DNA of 64,000 nucleotides, from contig NC_089319.1 in the NCBI RefSeq assembly GCF_036669915.1, forward strand, positions 9,084,080 to 9,148,079, given 5' to 3'. Numbering within the stretch: the first letter of the stretch is position 1; each line of letters opens with the position of its first letter. A model generated the notes under the pieces. That model saw nothing but the letters and a program-made list of their open reading frames with translations, was not told where the DNA came from and made no database searches. Positions 12,501 through 22,487 of this stretch are shown piece by piece. The translations under genes were made by a program, and so were the position numbers. Origin of the DNA: Pocillopora verrucosa. Taxonomy: Eukaryota > Cnidaria > Anthozoa > Scleractinia > Pocilloporidae.

Positions 12501-14102
12501 AAAGATTAGGCAGGAAATATTACCAGTTATGTTCTCCCTTTTTTCTATTTTTTTTTAACAGAGCTATACTACGCCTGTTATTATCCGGAGAGTGACGCTT
12601 TTCGAGACGAAGTGGCCTCGATTGTGAACTACTTTCGCCAGAACGGTTATAATGTCATCATGGACGTTATGATGTCTACAGAAATAACTTCCCAGGGTCC
12701 TACGCGTTGGGGAGAAAGCCAAATTAGAAAAGCTAATAAGGTGCTGGTTTTCTTGTCACCTGGTTTGATAAACCTCGCTCTGGATGGGTGTGAAGGCTTC
12801 CAGTCTCAGGTAAATACATGGTACTTCTCCTTTTTCGGATGCTCGTTTGTTCTTGGCCATCTGAAAATCGTACAGTGCGTTGGCGCTAAGGCTCAATATG
12901 GAAAAATACGTTGAATCTTGATTACAAAAACAACGATGGGCGTGATTTTTAATATACAAAATTATCGTTTATTGACTTTGCCGTTACCGACGGAAGTCTT
13001 TCAGGTAAACGGCCAAAATCGGCCTGTGGCAAATCTTGCAGTTGTCGATTTTCGTTCTCAGCCGCGAAAAATACCATTATCAAAGCCACTGAAGACGTAA
13101 TTTTCGGTTTTTATTTTCGTATATTGGTTTCCTTCGCCTTCTTTTAGTGTTTTAGCCGCGATAATCCAAGAAAGTTCCACAAACTACCTTATATTGAGAT
13201 TCGTGAGGGCTTTGCCGTTCATTCATCAACCCGACCGAGTGTCACGAAAGGCGAGTGACATGACAGCAGCTAATTATATAATTGGCGACATCAAACACAT
13301 GTGAAAAAACATCGTATTTTTTTTCACGTGTGTCGTTACGGCTTTTCTCAGGGTTTAAAATCCTTGTATAACACCATAGTTTATATGATAAATATTTATT
13401 TTCTACGATGAATCTCTTTTTTTCGACGTAATCCTTTACGCAAGTCAAAAGAAATCGGCAAGCAGCGATGCATCTTGCACTTATGATAGAGGGAGAGGAA
13501 GCTCCAAACAAAACACAGATCGAACCTAAATGAGTCAGTAAATGTTTCAAGATAGTTAAATTTTAAATACTTCAAATTGGATAGTAATATACGATCATGC
13601 CGTTTTCTAAATTTTGGCTTCAGACAAGGAGTAAAAATACTCACAGGTCTGTGGAACTATGACATCCTTTGGCCCTTCACTTAGATCTGCCATTAGTAAG
13701 CTGAAAAACCTCAGTTCAGAGAGTACTCCGCGAGGCGTTTCGATTCTCAGAGTTTAAGTAGCACGGGAAGATATGATTACTCTCAACTTGCGCGATGCCT
13801 TTGTTACGTTGAGAAATAGGGGCTACTGATAAAATGAAATAAACACAAATTTGGATATCTGACGGCATTTCGAAACCTTGTCTTTTCAGGACACCAACCG
13901 CGTTTGGATTGAGCTGGAAGCACTCCGAGACTTATACACCCGTAATCGCTCAGCTTCGAAGATGGTTTGTATAACCCTACCCGACATGCCTTTGACTTCA
14001 GAACCCCTTCCACTCTGGGCCAAAGTTATCTACAAGTGGCCCGATGATGCTTTGGAGATCTTAAAGCGTCTTAACGACAGACCGAAGATATTAGCAATTT
14101 AG
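3553..14102 (+). CDS. IL-17-receptor-like SEFIR-domain transmembrane protein, 11 exons
   Basis: Exons by splice site and phase: 3553-3771, 5970-6027, 7048-7122, 7650-7769, 8073-8164, 10026-10086, 10346-10390, 10599-10697, 11387-11449, 12562-12809, 13890-14102. They total 1293 nt (430 aa plus stop) with phase kept at every junction. Exon 1 carries a signal-like segment (FLTVIYFLDAATLSSG). Exons 4-6 give a beta-rich ectodomain with a few cysteines. Exon 8 is a membrane span (IVGGIVAGVVMLLLLFALV, about residues 230-248) followed by RKR, as expected for a type I protein. Exon 9 is a proline- and lysine-rich juxtamembrane linker. Exons 10-11 (about residues 278-430) are a SEFIR domain with the hallmark QGPTRW and a KVLVFLSPG strand. 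Such proteins are surface receptors that recruit SEFIR adaptors in IL-17 signalling. The SEFIR and membrane exons are firm; exons 1-3 are less certain, and another first exon is possible (4884-4947). Confidence 0.8.
4884..4947 (+). CDS. Candidate alternative first exon of the SEFIR receptor
   Basis: An ATG at 4884 opens 64 bases that end at a strong GTAAGC donor, leaving phase 1. This joins in frame to the receptor exon at 7048 but not to the phase-0 exon at 5970. It would replace the signal-peptide exon with a short N-terminus (starts MAFARTSSL). There is no direct evidence of use, and it could be chance. Confidence 0.2.
5569..5640. repeat. Trinucleotide microsatellite (TGA/ATT type)
   Basis: Runs of GATGAT units pass into ATTATT units, in an intron of the SEFIR receptor gene. 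Simple-sequence DNA. Confidence 0.85.
9394..9451 (-). repeat. tRNA-like fragment (SINE head or tRNA remnant)
   Basis: Read on the minus strand, the segment has a good A-box (TAGCACAGTCGGTTAGGCA) and an anticodon-arm-like GACTCGCAGTC. The T-arm/B-box part is degraded (GGTTGGTACGGCTC), so it is not a functional tRNA. It lies in the intron between receptor exons 8073-8164 and 10026-10086. Confidence 0.5.
9452..9985. other. Intron island with a composition unlike its flanks
   Basis: This stretch is richer in CpG than the surrounding intron and holds two overlapping plus-strand open frames of 107 and 83 codons (9524-9847 and 9729-9980). The second ends in a hydrophobic stretch (LALSLSIVFCLGFLFICYC). 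I recognise neither product. Adjacent to a tRNA-like fragment, the island is probably an inserted element rather than a nested gene. Confidence 0.35.
10799..10864 (+). CDS. Candidate cassette exon that would truncate the SEFIR receptor
   Basis: A 66-base segment is flanked by a strong acceptor (TCCCCCAG) and a consensus GTAAGT donor, between the membrane exon and the SEFIR exons. Its incoming phase fits the membrane exon (reads DTVSVVDNQTYLPIL). Its donor leaves a T that, joined to the GA at the start of 11387, makes an immediate TGA stop. Inclusion would give a membrane-anchored receptor without SEFIR; skipping gives the full-length protein. It could also be an exon-like sequence that is never used. 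Confidence 0.35.
11590..12300. promoter_or_regulatory. CpG-rich intron segment before the SEFIR exons, possible internal promoter
   Basis: The intron between 11449 and 12562 contains clustered CpG dinucleotides (for example around 11745-11765 and 12220-12290) and AAGATGGCGG near 11617, a YY1-like motif common near metazoan start sites. This differs from the other, AT-rich introns of the gene. An internal promoter here would make a transcript containing only the cytoplasmic SEFIR exons. The evidence is compositional only. Confidence 0.2.
13140..13265 (-). repeat. Inverted copy of window positions 1-135
   Basis: The reverse complement of about 31-135 (GGCTTTGCCGTTCATTCATC and TTTTAGTGTTTTAGCCGC among the shared strings) is found here in the intron before the last SEFIR exon. 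The copy at the window start lies in the equivalent last intron of the upstream paralogue, but in the opposite orientation. Confidence 0.75.
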
Positions 14103-15890
14103 AAAATGCCTGAAATCTTGCAAGCTTAGATCAGTGGCAAAAGTCATGGAGTGTATGACCTTTTCCGCAGCCTAATTGCTTTCCCCTTCCCCTTCCACTT
14201 CCACTTCCCCCCATCCCCAATGCAAGGATGAGTCCTCACTGAGTTGCCATTAGAGGACTTTTGTTGCGAAACAAAGAATATGAGAAAGGTATCTCCTTTC
14301 GGCCTAAACCCTTAAAATCCCAGAGTTGATCAATGAGGGATTTTTCCTTGCCATTGCAATACGTTATCGTGAAACAGATTTAGGAGAACAGACAAGCTTA
14401 TCAGCAGAGGGGTGCTATCTTGCTGTAGAACCAATTTTTCCTGTCGAGTGTTTTAGAAAACTTATGTCAGTCGTTAGCTCGTGTGTTGCATTTACAAGAA
14501 AAGAAGGCAAATCATATATTCCGTGATGGTAAAAAAGAAAAGGGAACATACTTACTGCAGTAAATGATTTTATAAAATAGATTAAGCGTTTTAAATTCCA
14601 GGATTTAAAATATTTATCTTTTATTAACTTATTTACATGATATTTAATGGTGGTCTCATTAAGATGTAGTTTATTATTTATCCTCGGCTAATATGCAAGC
14701 CTTTGAATATACTAAATCTGGTAGAAATTAGAACGGAATGGTTACCAGTGCCCCGGAAATCTTAACCTGCGAGCGTGCCCTATTTATGAGTGCCTCGAGA
14801 AAGAGAAGCAAGGGGTCTTGTTCTGATAGTTGTTAGTGCCAGACCCTCCCGAAAACCTATCTCTACAGCGCAAGTCTGCAAGGAGTCATATACTAATAAC
14901 TGTTAGTGCCAGACCCCCGGAAAACCTCAGCCAGCAGCGCACCCTGCAGCGCTGATTATAAGGGCTTGCTCACAGCCGGATATGGAAATCACGTTAGTGG
15001 GTATGTGAAATGTTAATAACGGGATGAAAATCATAAACATACATAAACATTAAGGCGACAGAAAATTGAAAACGTAAAATTAAAAGATAGCAGTAAGCGA
15101 GAAACTTCATGATTTTCATGCTATTGAAAAATAACGCACATTACTATAGGAAATAATGTTTGGTACAATTTGTAGCGTGCGTTAAGGATGCAAATTAGTC
15201 AGATTATGAATTATATATTAGTAATAATAGCAATAGATCAGAGTATATATGATTTACAAGATATTTGTTTGCGCACATGTCAGTTCGGACGGGAGGTATA
15301 AGCAAGTCGATTTGATTTTGTGGAAAGAATTAGGCGCCCTTTGATCGTCTTTTATCGTTTTTAAGTTATTTTGTCATTTTTTTCCCTTTTTTTTCTATTC
15401 TTTTTCTCTTTTATTCCTCGGCGCTTATCATTAACATGCGAGCAGTTAGATTTTGAGTCATAGTTGCGATTCCGTTTCATTCATCCGTCATTCATAATCA
15501 AATCAGAATTATTAAAGCAGATCATGCATTTCATTTTTAAAGATGCATCTGAAAATAGTCAGATTGTATGCTGTATGTAAAAGTGCGGACACAGGAACTA
15601 TTAATTTTTTTTATCAGTAAGTTGATATTTCTATCATATCTATGATTGTTAAATAAAAATACTTTTTGGAACACAAATTTCATCAACAATGGAGCTGTAT
15701 TAAGTTGGCCACTTGAATTTAACTTTTCTCTATACCCTTTAGGATGGGTGTGGTTTAGGCACGAAACGACGTTTTAAGGCATGTCGCTGTTTGGTGAAAC
15801 CCCCCCCCCCCCCACTTTCTGCCCCGTTGTTGGAAGATCAAGTAAAGAAAAACATTTCCAACTTTTTAAGTTGACCCCTGATGAACAAAG
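13878..15890 (+). repeat. Segmental duplication, copy B
   Basis: This is the partner of 331-2470. It includes the terminal SEFIR exon and about 1.8 kb of downstream non-coding DNA. It lacks the roughly 170-base segment present at about 920-1105 of copy A and has many point differences and small indels. The retained non-coding similarity indicates a tandem duplication that is not very old. Confidence 0.8.
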
Positions 15891-16109
15891 TCTTAAGAGA
15901 CTGTCAAAACATTAAGTTTAGGATAAAGAAAAAAAATACCCGATAAATGTTAAAAAAAACTTCAGAAATTACGAAAAATCGCAACACCCGGAAAACAAAG
16001 CGTTCTTTTCTTTCTCTTAAATGTCGTTTTTAATGTTAGTCGTTCCCAAGCCCCCTTTATCTTGGAACAAAGGAAACCTGAAAACGAGGTTGGCTTTCGG
16101 TTTCGATTT

Positions 16110-16740
16110 ATGTTTCAGTGTGACGTCAGAAGGTCTTTCCTATGCTTATGAAACAATTCTGCAATATCATTCGTCCATTTGAAATTGTTATGATAAGTGC
16201 TACTCCCGGATTGGCGACCCTTGTTGAGCCACGTTACATAATGATTGACACGGCGAAAATTCAATAATCGTGCTGTCACTATCGTGCAGTGTACGTGAAA
16301 CGAACCTTCAGTGATCCAAAAGGTGAGTGCACTGGAAAGCTTTTCCAAGCGTTTTTCACAAATGACTTTTCTTTTTCCTTTTTGGATCGTTTTAGTTAAT
16401 CTACACATTGGTAAAAATATTACATGAGTTACATACAAAGGTCTATATTGGTAAACCAGTCTCTTGCTGTAGAATCTCAAATGGGTTTAGTCTAAGATCA
16501 TAACCTGGCCGCCAACTGCGATGTTCAGCTCTACATGACCCTACCGATTAGGTCATATATATTTGTCAAAGGTTCTTCATCTGTGTAAATAACGTGATTA
16601 AACCAGCTAAATAAAATGACTGGTCGACTGTGACGAGAAAAGCGCCGCACTAAGATGAGCGTTAATCATCTAACCTATTCATTTCAATTTTTTTTGTGTA
16701 CATTTTTTATTTTTCCCTAAATCGCATATCTTCATTGTCG
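16110..16740. repeat. Diverged repeat, copy 1 (partner 18465-18985)
   Basis: This segment shares ordered blocks with 18465-18985, including CTATCGTGC near 16280 and 18575, GTGAGTGCAC/GTGGGTGCAC near 16322 and 18613, GGTCGACTGTGA near 16622 and 18885, and matching 3' T-rich tails. The minus-strand open frame here (16115-16480) is not collinear in frame with the one in copy 2 (18464-18751), so I do not call it a gene. It may be an old non-autonomous element or a decayed local duplication. Confidence 0.5.
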
Positions 16741-18129
16741 AATTGCTGACTAATTTGACTCGGGCGAGTACAGTTGGTCGAAATTTCGAGAAAAGTTTTC
16801 CCTTGCGGTATTTCCCGCGCTCGGATAGATCTTGAAGAACTTTTCAATTTGGACACAGTTAACCAGTTTCAGTTACCCTTTTAAAATAAATAAGTGAATT
16901 TTTGGTCAAAACGCAGAATATACCAGTTATCCTGTAACATGTTCTAGGTGCTTGCCAAGTCATGATATTTTGAAAAGAGGAGAAACTACATTATTCTCTT
17001 TTGAAATAATTTTCTAATTTATTCCCTCCAGATTCGCCCGGGGTCTTAAAATGTTCTAAATTTTACGGTTAGAGAGTTCCGAATACAATGCACTCCTCCA
17101 CAAGCCATAATCTGTCGTAAAAGTTTTAATCCCAAATAAGGTTCAACTTAAGGCCTTAAATTTCCAAGCAGTATTCGATTTAAGTTAATCATTATGGTAA
17201 AAAAAAGGCAAATTAAAACCGATTAATGGATCTCTCCCGCCATGACCGCCAACATTAGGTTATTCGAATATTAATTTTTAAAGCGGGGAGACTTTTTGCA
17301 TATTTTCTTTGAACCAACTTTTTTTTTTAAGGAGGGTGAGGCGGGATAAATGTAATTAAAAATATTGAACAGCAAAATGTGAACTTGATTCAACAGTTTC
17401 CTAGCAATTTTCTTTCAAAACGTAAGTTGATATAATTTATGCTTGTAAAACGCACGAAGTTACCATAATTAACAACTTTTGTACGCTTTTTATGAGTACA
17501 AAGTCTGGGCTTTTACAGCCTTTTTTCAAACCATTTTAATTTTTTTGGCATTTTCTAGACTTCATGTGATAAATTTCTTAAACAGTCTGATCAGATAAGA
17601 TGTTGTCAAGGATTCGCCGCAAAATTTAAATCAGCCCAGTATAATGTTCCTTCCAGACAAAAGGGTGCCATGGGTCGAGAAAACGTATCTAGGAAGCTGA
17701 AAGTCTCTAGTTTAGTACGAATTTCTCGACACTAGTTTCAACCTGGCGTATTTGACCGAGCCATTCGATCCCTCGTTACACCACGAATATTTTCAGGGTG
17801 TGTGTACCTGAAAGGCTCTTGTTAGCCGCCTGTCGCCCCCAGACCAAAATATGTACGCGATTAGTTTTACCGAGGTTGTTGCACACTTGGTTTTATCGCA
17901 TTTCACTGAAAGATACACTCTTAATTCAGAAGCACAAGTGGTTTCCTTTTTAGGTATGGATTAGTTTCTTTCAGCCGAAAAAAGGCCTACTGTATATGGT
18001 TTTCACTTGAGGTGGGTGAATGTTCAAAAAAAAGGAATGACTCGCAATTTGGCTCTTTAAGAGTGTTTAATGAATCACCTCATCTTAGTTAGCGTAATTT
18101 CCTCATTAAACGCTCATCTTGATCTTTTG

Positions 18130-18440
18130 CTAATAAAAATAAATAATAATAACTTTATTTGTATAGCGGTATATACAAAAGCTCTATATCGCTTTACAAT
18201 CAAAAAAGAAAATAACTAACTAACAATAACACTAAAACAAAAAGTCAAATGAAAGCGAGTCTGAAAAGATAAGTTTTCAATCTAGATTTACAAACATCAA
18301 CTGATCCACTTAATTTAATGTCTAAGGGAATATCATTCCATTGCTTTGGGGCAGCGACCGAAAAGGCCCTGTCCCCATAGCTCTTCAGGCGCACATTCGG
18401 TACTTCTAATAAATGTTTGCCATTTGCCGTTGCCAAGCAA
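18130..18440 (-). mobile_element. 5'-truncated CR1/L2-type LINE, C-terminus of reverse transcriptase plus 3' end
   Basis: On the minus strand, 18436-18245 encodes the C-terminal tail typical of animal CR1/L2-like reverse transcriptases: RLKSYGDRAFSVAAPKQWND, then a serine-rich helix (SVDVCKSRLKTYLFRLAF) and a stop. Its 3' UTR ends near 18135 in a GCTATACAAATAAAG-like segment followed by a TTATTA-type tail, as in many LINEs of this class. Only about 300 bases remain, so it is a dead-on-arrival copy. Confidence 0.7.
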
Positions 18441-18464
18441 TCCTGCGGTATAATAATTCTATTT

Positions 18465-18985
18465 CACAAATTTTTGTGATATGCACTGCTCTCTGATTGG
18501 CAACACCTTGGCCGAGCCACCTTAAATAATGAGTTAACTGGCAGAGAACGTTTAACAGTCCATCTGTTACTATCGTGCTGTGTACATGACACTTGCTCTC
18601 TGAAATCAAACAAGGTGGGTGCACCGAAAAGCTTTCCGAAACGTTTCTTTAGTTTAGAAATTTCTTTTTGGTTAAAATCATTTTGAGAAATTTCAAGAAA
18701 TCTATAAATTTGATGATAGTCTTCTGTGGGTAAACTATAGTCATATGCCATAGGTTCCCTGGCTTAGAAGTCTTAAATCATGATATGGTAAACAAGAGAT
18801 AAGCAGTTCTTTTATAACGCAACCGAGCTAGCCTCAAAAATCAGAAGAAACAATTTGAATAAACCAAGCAAAAGGTAAAATGAGGGGTCGACTGTGAAGA
18901 GAAGAGCACCCCACTGAGACTAACGTCAGCTGTCTAACTAAAATTTTTCTTGTTCAATTTTCCACCTATCACATATCTTTACAAA
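18465..18985. repeat. Diverged repeat, copy 2 (partner 16110-16740)
   Basis: See the partner at 16110-16740. The LINE fragment at 18130-18440 sits directly beside this copy. No reliable coding capacity. Confidence 0.5.
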
Positions 18986-19847
18986 TTAAAAAAGTGTGGT
19001 ATTTTCATTCATTTAGGCTCCACAGCGTTTCTCTGTTATGTTTTCATTTCAGACAATCCCCTTGTATTTTTTTTGCTTTTCTTAGTCTTAGAATGCGTCA
19101 GTAGACGGTTTTTTGCTTACCAACAATTTGGCTCTCAAATTAGTATTCAGAACCTTAGCTAGCCTTAATGTCTCATTCATACCTCGTTTCGCTCTCTTTG
19201 TTAATTAGCCTCTTATTTAACGCTTTTCATTGTTTCGTATGTTAGGTGTCTCTTTCGCATTTTATTAAAATTTCTTTAACATGCTGCCAATTAAATAGCT
19301 CGAGCTTCAATCAATCCAATATCTTCTAATCATAATTTTTAATGAAATAAGTATCCTCCATTATCTTCTTATAATTAAGGTTCTGTGTGTTTCGTTCTAG
19401 GTCACAATTTTCAAGTAGGTTGCGCACTTGACTGCTCTATCTTCACTTGCTTTTAATTTCAGCAGTTCTAATTTAGCTACAGTATAACTACTGCAACGTC
19501 TCACACCGTTTGCTATATTCTAGATTTCGCTCGTTAACACCCTCTGTGACGTCAAACAACCTTTCGGCAACAGAAAATACAATAAATTAATTTTAATTTT
19601 CCCAATTTACCTCCATCACTTAAAAAGAAACTTGGGGACAGAGAAAAATTTTCTTCTTTATAAAATACGTTATGTAAAGACTTTTATTTTTGTCTTAGTC
19701 TGCGAGCAGGTCCTAAAGACGCACGTTTCTCCGCCCCTGAGATTTTAGACCTTCGGTTCCTTGATTGTTTCGCTACCTTCTCGTTACCGTTGCTTAACCC
19801 TCTGCGCCCTAACATAGGTAATCATATTTTCCATACTGTTCTCTGTA

Positions 19848-20020
19848 CATTTACTAAGGTGCTGACAAGGAGAATTTTTTTAACAATCAAGAGTTTCTTT
19901 AGTTGATGATCATTTCCTATATCCTCGTGACATTAATGTGTGATACAGGGGTGATATTGTAAGGAGAAATTAGATGCTAGTCACCCTTAGGGGTTTAAGA
20001 GTTAAGTCCCTAATAACGGA
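19848..20020 (+). repeat. Dispersed repeat family R1, copy
   Basis: The segment contains TGCTGACAAGGAGAATTT, then AACAATCAAGAGTTT, then AGGAGAAATTAGATGCTAGTC and a closing CCTTAGGGGTTTAAGAG. The same ordered blocks occur at 21700-21872, 42543-42742 and, inverted, at 46617-46816. A partial copy is at 2785-2832. It is probably a MITE or SINE-like family. Confidence 0.7.
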
Positions 20021-20886
20021 GGACTAAAAGATTATTTTTACGGCAAAGAGTAAGTGAGCAAAAAGGGTAAAACTAAAGAATACAGATCCACTTATTTCCA
20101 TCTTATCGAATCACATTACATCCTTTGGTGTTCTACCTCTTTCTCCGACGAGTTGAACCTCACCGGCCCTGCACTCCTTAGTTGCCCCGCAAAAAGTGAA
20201 TTTCTTTCCGTCTGCTCTCAGCCATTTTCAGGAAAAAATAGCTCGTGAGCAAACCCTCATTATTAACGCTTCGTAGAGAGCGTCTCTTAGCCGCGAGAAT
20301 GTATGAGACACCAGGGAACGCAAGTCGGCGAGAGGTCTGTAAGGGTTTAGTTCTGGATCCTTAGCTGTAAAAATTGTCCTTTTAATTCTCTTTAACAATG
20401 GTAAAAAGAGGGCGGCTAAAAAAAAAAAAAAAAAAAGATTTAACACTGAATACTAGCTAAACACGTGCGCTTTCAAATTTCGTACAATTCCTGCATGGCC
20501 CGCCTATGCAGAATAACACCATGAAAATGCCGTAATTTGTGCAGTCTGGGGACGAGAATCCCAACAGCAAATGATTTTGCCACTCCGAATCCAAAAGTAT
20601 ACTATGGGGGGGGGGGGGGTCTAACGCCGTTAGCTGGAATGCAGTGAACGCATCGAACTCTTCGTAACAAAATAACGACGAAACGCCAGTTTCTAAATCC
20701 CGATTAATTTCGTCTGAAGTGGGCGTTGGAAATAGTCTGGTTGAAAATATTTTATAAAGGATGTAACAGACGACAGCCACCTTGGGCACCCCCCTTCCCC
20801 TCAAGTTGGATCGATAAACGCCTCTGCGCTAAATCTTTCCACAGCTAAGTTTGAGACAATTCAAGAAATTCAATCCAAAGTGTTTT

Positions 20887-20895
20887 TATAAAAGG
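20887..20895 (+). promoter_or_regulatory. TATA box of the defensin-like gene
   Basis: TATAAAAGG, a consensus TATA box, lies about 300 bases upstream of the start codon at 21196. Transcription would begin near 20915-20920, giving a 5' leader that contains imperfect CATT repeats (20940-21140). Confidence 0.5.
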
Positions 20896-21195
20896 CTTGG
20901 AATGAAGACTATACTGACAGAAACCAAGTCATTCACTTTCTGCAGTCATTCATTCATACAGTCACTCATTTGTTTATTTTTTCCCTTTTTTCCTCTTTCA
21001 TTTTAGCATTCATTGAGTTTATCAGACGGTCATTTGTTCAATCAGTCATTCACTCTCATTCGTTCGTTTCATTCATTCATTCTCTTACTCATTCATCCAT
21101 TTTTTCATGCATTAATTTATGCTCTATTCCCGCTTTTCACCCATTTATTCACTTTGTTTCTCTTCTAGAAATCGCTTTCAGGTATTCTCACAACT

Positions 21196-22487
21196 ATGAA
21201 GTTTGCGCTTGTTACTCTGGTTGCCTTGCTGTCAATCACCTGGGTTAGCTCCTCCTTCTTGCGATCCAAATTGAAGCTTGACGACTTTAAAGATGAAGAG
21301 CCATGGGTAACTTTTCCACATTAATACTTATTTGGTCGAGTTTCATTCTTGGAACATTTGCTTTTTCTCCTTTCCCTTTCATATGTAGACTTGATGTAAT
21401 CAAAACAAGTTTCTTGTCCAGAACATCACTATAATGTCACCATAATGATGATGCATTTGACCCTTTAACTCCCATGACTGACCAAGACAGAATTTCTCCT
21501 TACAATGAGAGGAAGTAAGCCAAAAACGGAGCATTTATAAAACTTAAACAAAGAACATAGTATCGCACCTTGAGTAGACATCTATAAAAGTACAGTCGTA
21601 TAGTTGACTTAATATGAAAATTGTCTACTTTCATTGTGCAACATGGCACTCCACTCTATCATAAACCCTTTACGCTTAAACATCAGTATGCATATTCTAC
21701 AGACTTTCTCTGTACATTTCCTATGTGCTGACAAGGAGAATTTGTTTAACAATCAAGAGTTTTTTTGGCGATCAATATCCCTCTTTTCTCATGATGTAAC
21801 TGTTTGATTTAAGGGGCGATACTGTAGAGAAAAATTAGATGCTAGTCATTCTTAGGGATTAAAGTGTTAAAGATCAAAGTTTTGGTGATATTTAAACAAT
21901 TTGGGAAGAAATTAATGAAAAAGAATCAACAGAGTCTGTTCAAAAGTCAAACGTGGCGCGCTTGTAGTTTTTCTTTATTTCTGTTCAGTTAAAGATCACA
22001 GATGATCAATATAAATGAAACACCATCTTACGGCTCGAGTGCCTTTTTACGCTCTTAGTGCCACATTTGATGTCATAAGTAAAACTAAATCCGTTTGTCA
22101 AAAATTTTGATGAAGGACTGTTTTCTTGTAACAGTGACTTAAAAGAACCCCGCAACTTTTGTTTTAATGACCAAAGGGATCAAGATATTGTCATGATAAA
22201 GTCTTGTAGGAATACAAAAATACTGAAATTTAAACCAGGAAGCGAGTTTGACTGGTAACCCACTAAATTCCGAAAAGAAGTGCTTTTAGTTAAATATTAT
22301 TTGACCATTTCATCTTTAGCTTGCAAAGCGTGAGCCTTGTCGGCCTGGATCGCACTGCGAACAAAGCTGCCTTACGTCCAGCCCTAATTTCTTGGGCATT
22401 GTGGGCACTTGTGAGAACGGAGGCATATGCTGCGCATACGGAGGTAAAAGACAAGAACTTTTATCCAAGAAAAAAAGACCAATATGA
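21196..22487 (+). CDS. Small secreted six-cysteine peptide with beta-defensin-like spacing, two exons
   Basis: Exon 1 (21196-21306) encodes a clear signal peptide (MKFALVTLVALLSITWVSSS) and an acidic propiece ending at a GTAACT donor in phase 0. Exon 2 starts at 22320 after TTTAG with LAKR, a dibasic processing site. The mature region has six cysteines with spacing C-x5-C-x3-C-x13-C-x5-C-C, close to beta-defensins and big defensins. If exon 2 is not spliced again, it reads through YGGKR, an amidation/cleavage signature, to a TGA at 22485-22487, giving 92 aa. An ATTAAA polyadenylation signal lies at 22828. The layout (TATA box, signal, acidic propiece, dibasic cut, Cys-rich mature part) fits a secreted host-defence peptide. 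A venom-type peptide of the same fold is the alternative; I cannot name the family. A GTAAAA donor at 22444 could allow a further exon. Confidence 0.68.
21700..21872 (+). repeat. Dispersed repeat family R1, copy
   Basis: Shares the ordered blocks described at 19848-20020. It lies inside the single intron of the defensin-like gene. Confidence 0.7.

Larger units (their letters stand above)
14103..20880. other. Gene-poor region between the SEFIR receptor and the defensin-like gene
   Basis: Apart from the duplicated 3' flank (to 15890), the repeats at 16.1 and 18.5 kb, the LINE fragment and a dispersed-repeat copy at 19848-20020, I see no supported gene. Open frames here are short, lack splice-site logic and match nothing I recognise. 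A G-run near 20606-20620 and an A-run near 20420-20437 are simple sequence. Confidence 0.5.

Noticed and set aside
16115..16480. 121-codon minus-strand gene
   Set aside because: The homologous segment at 18465-18985 does not preserve this frame, so the open frame is probably incidental to a repeat.
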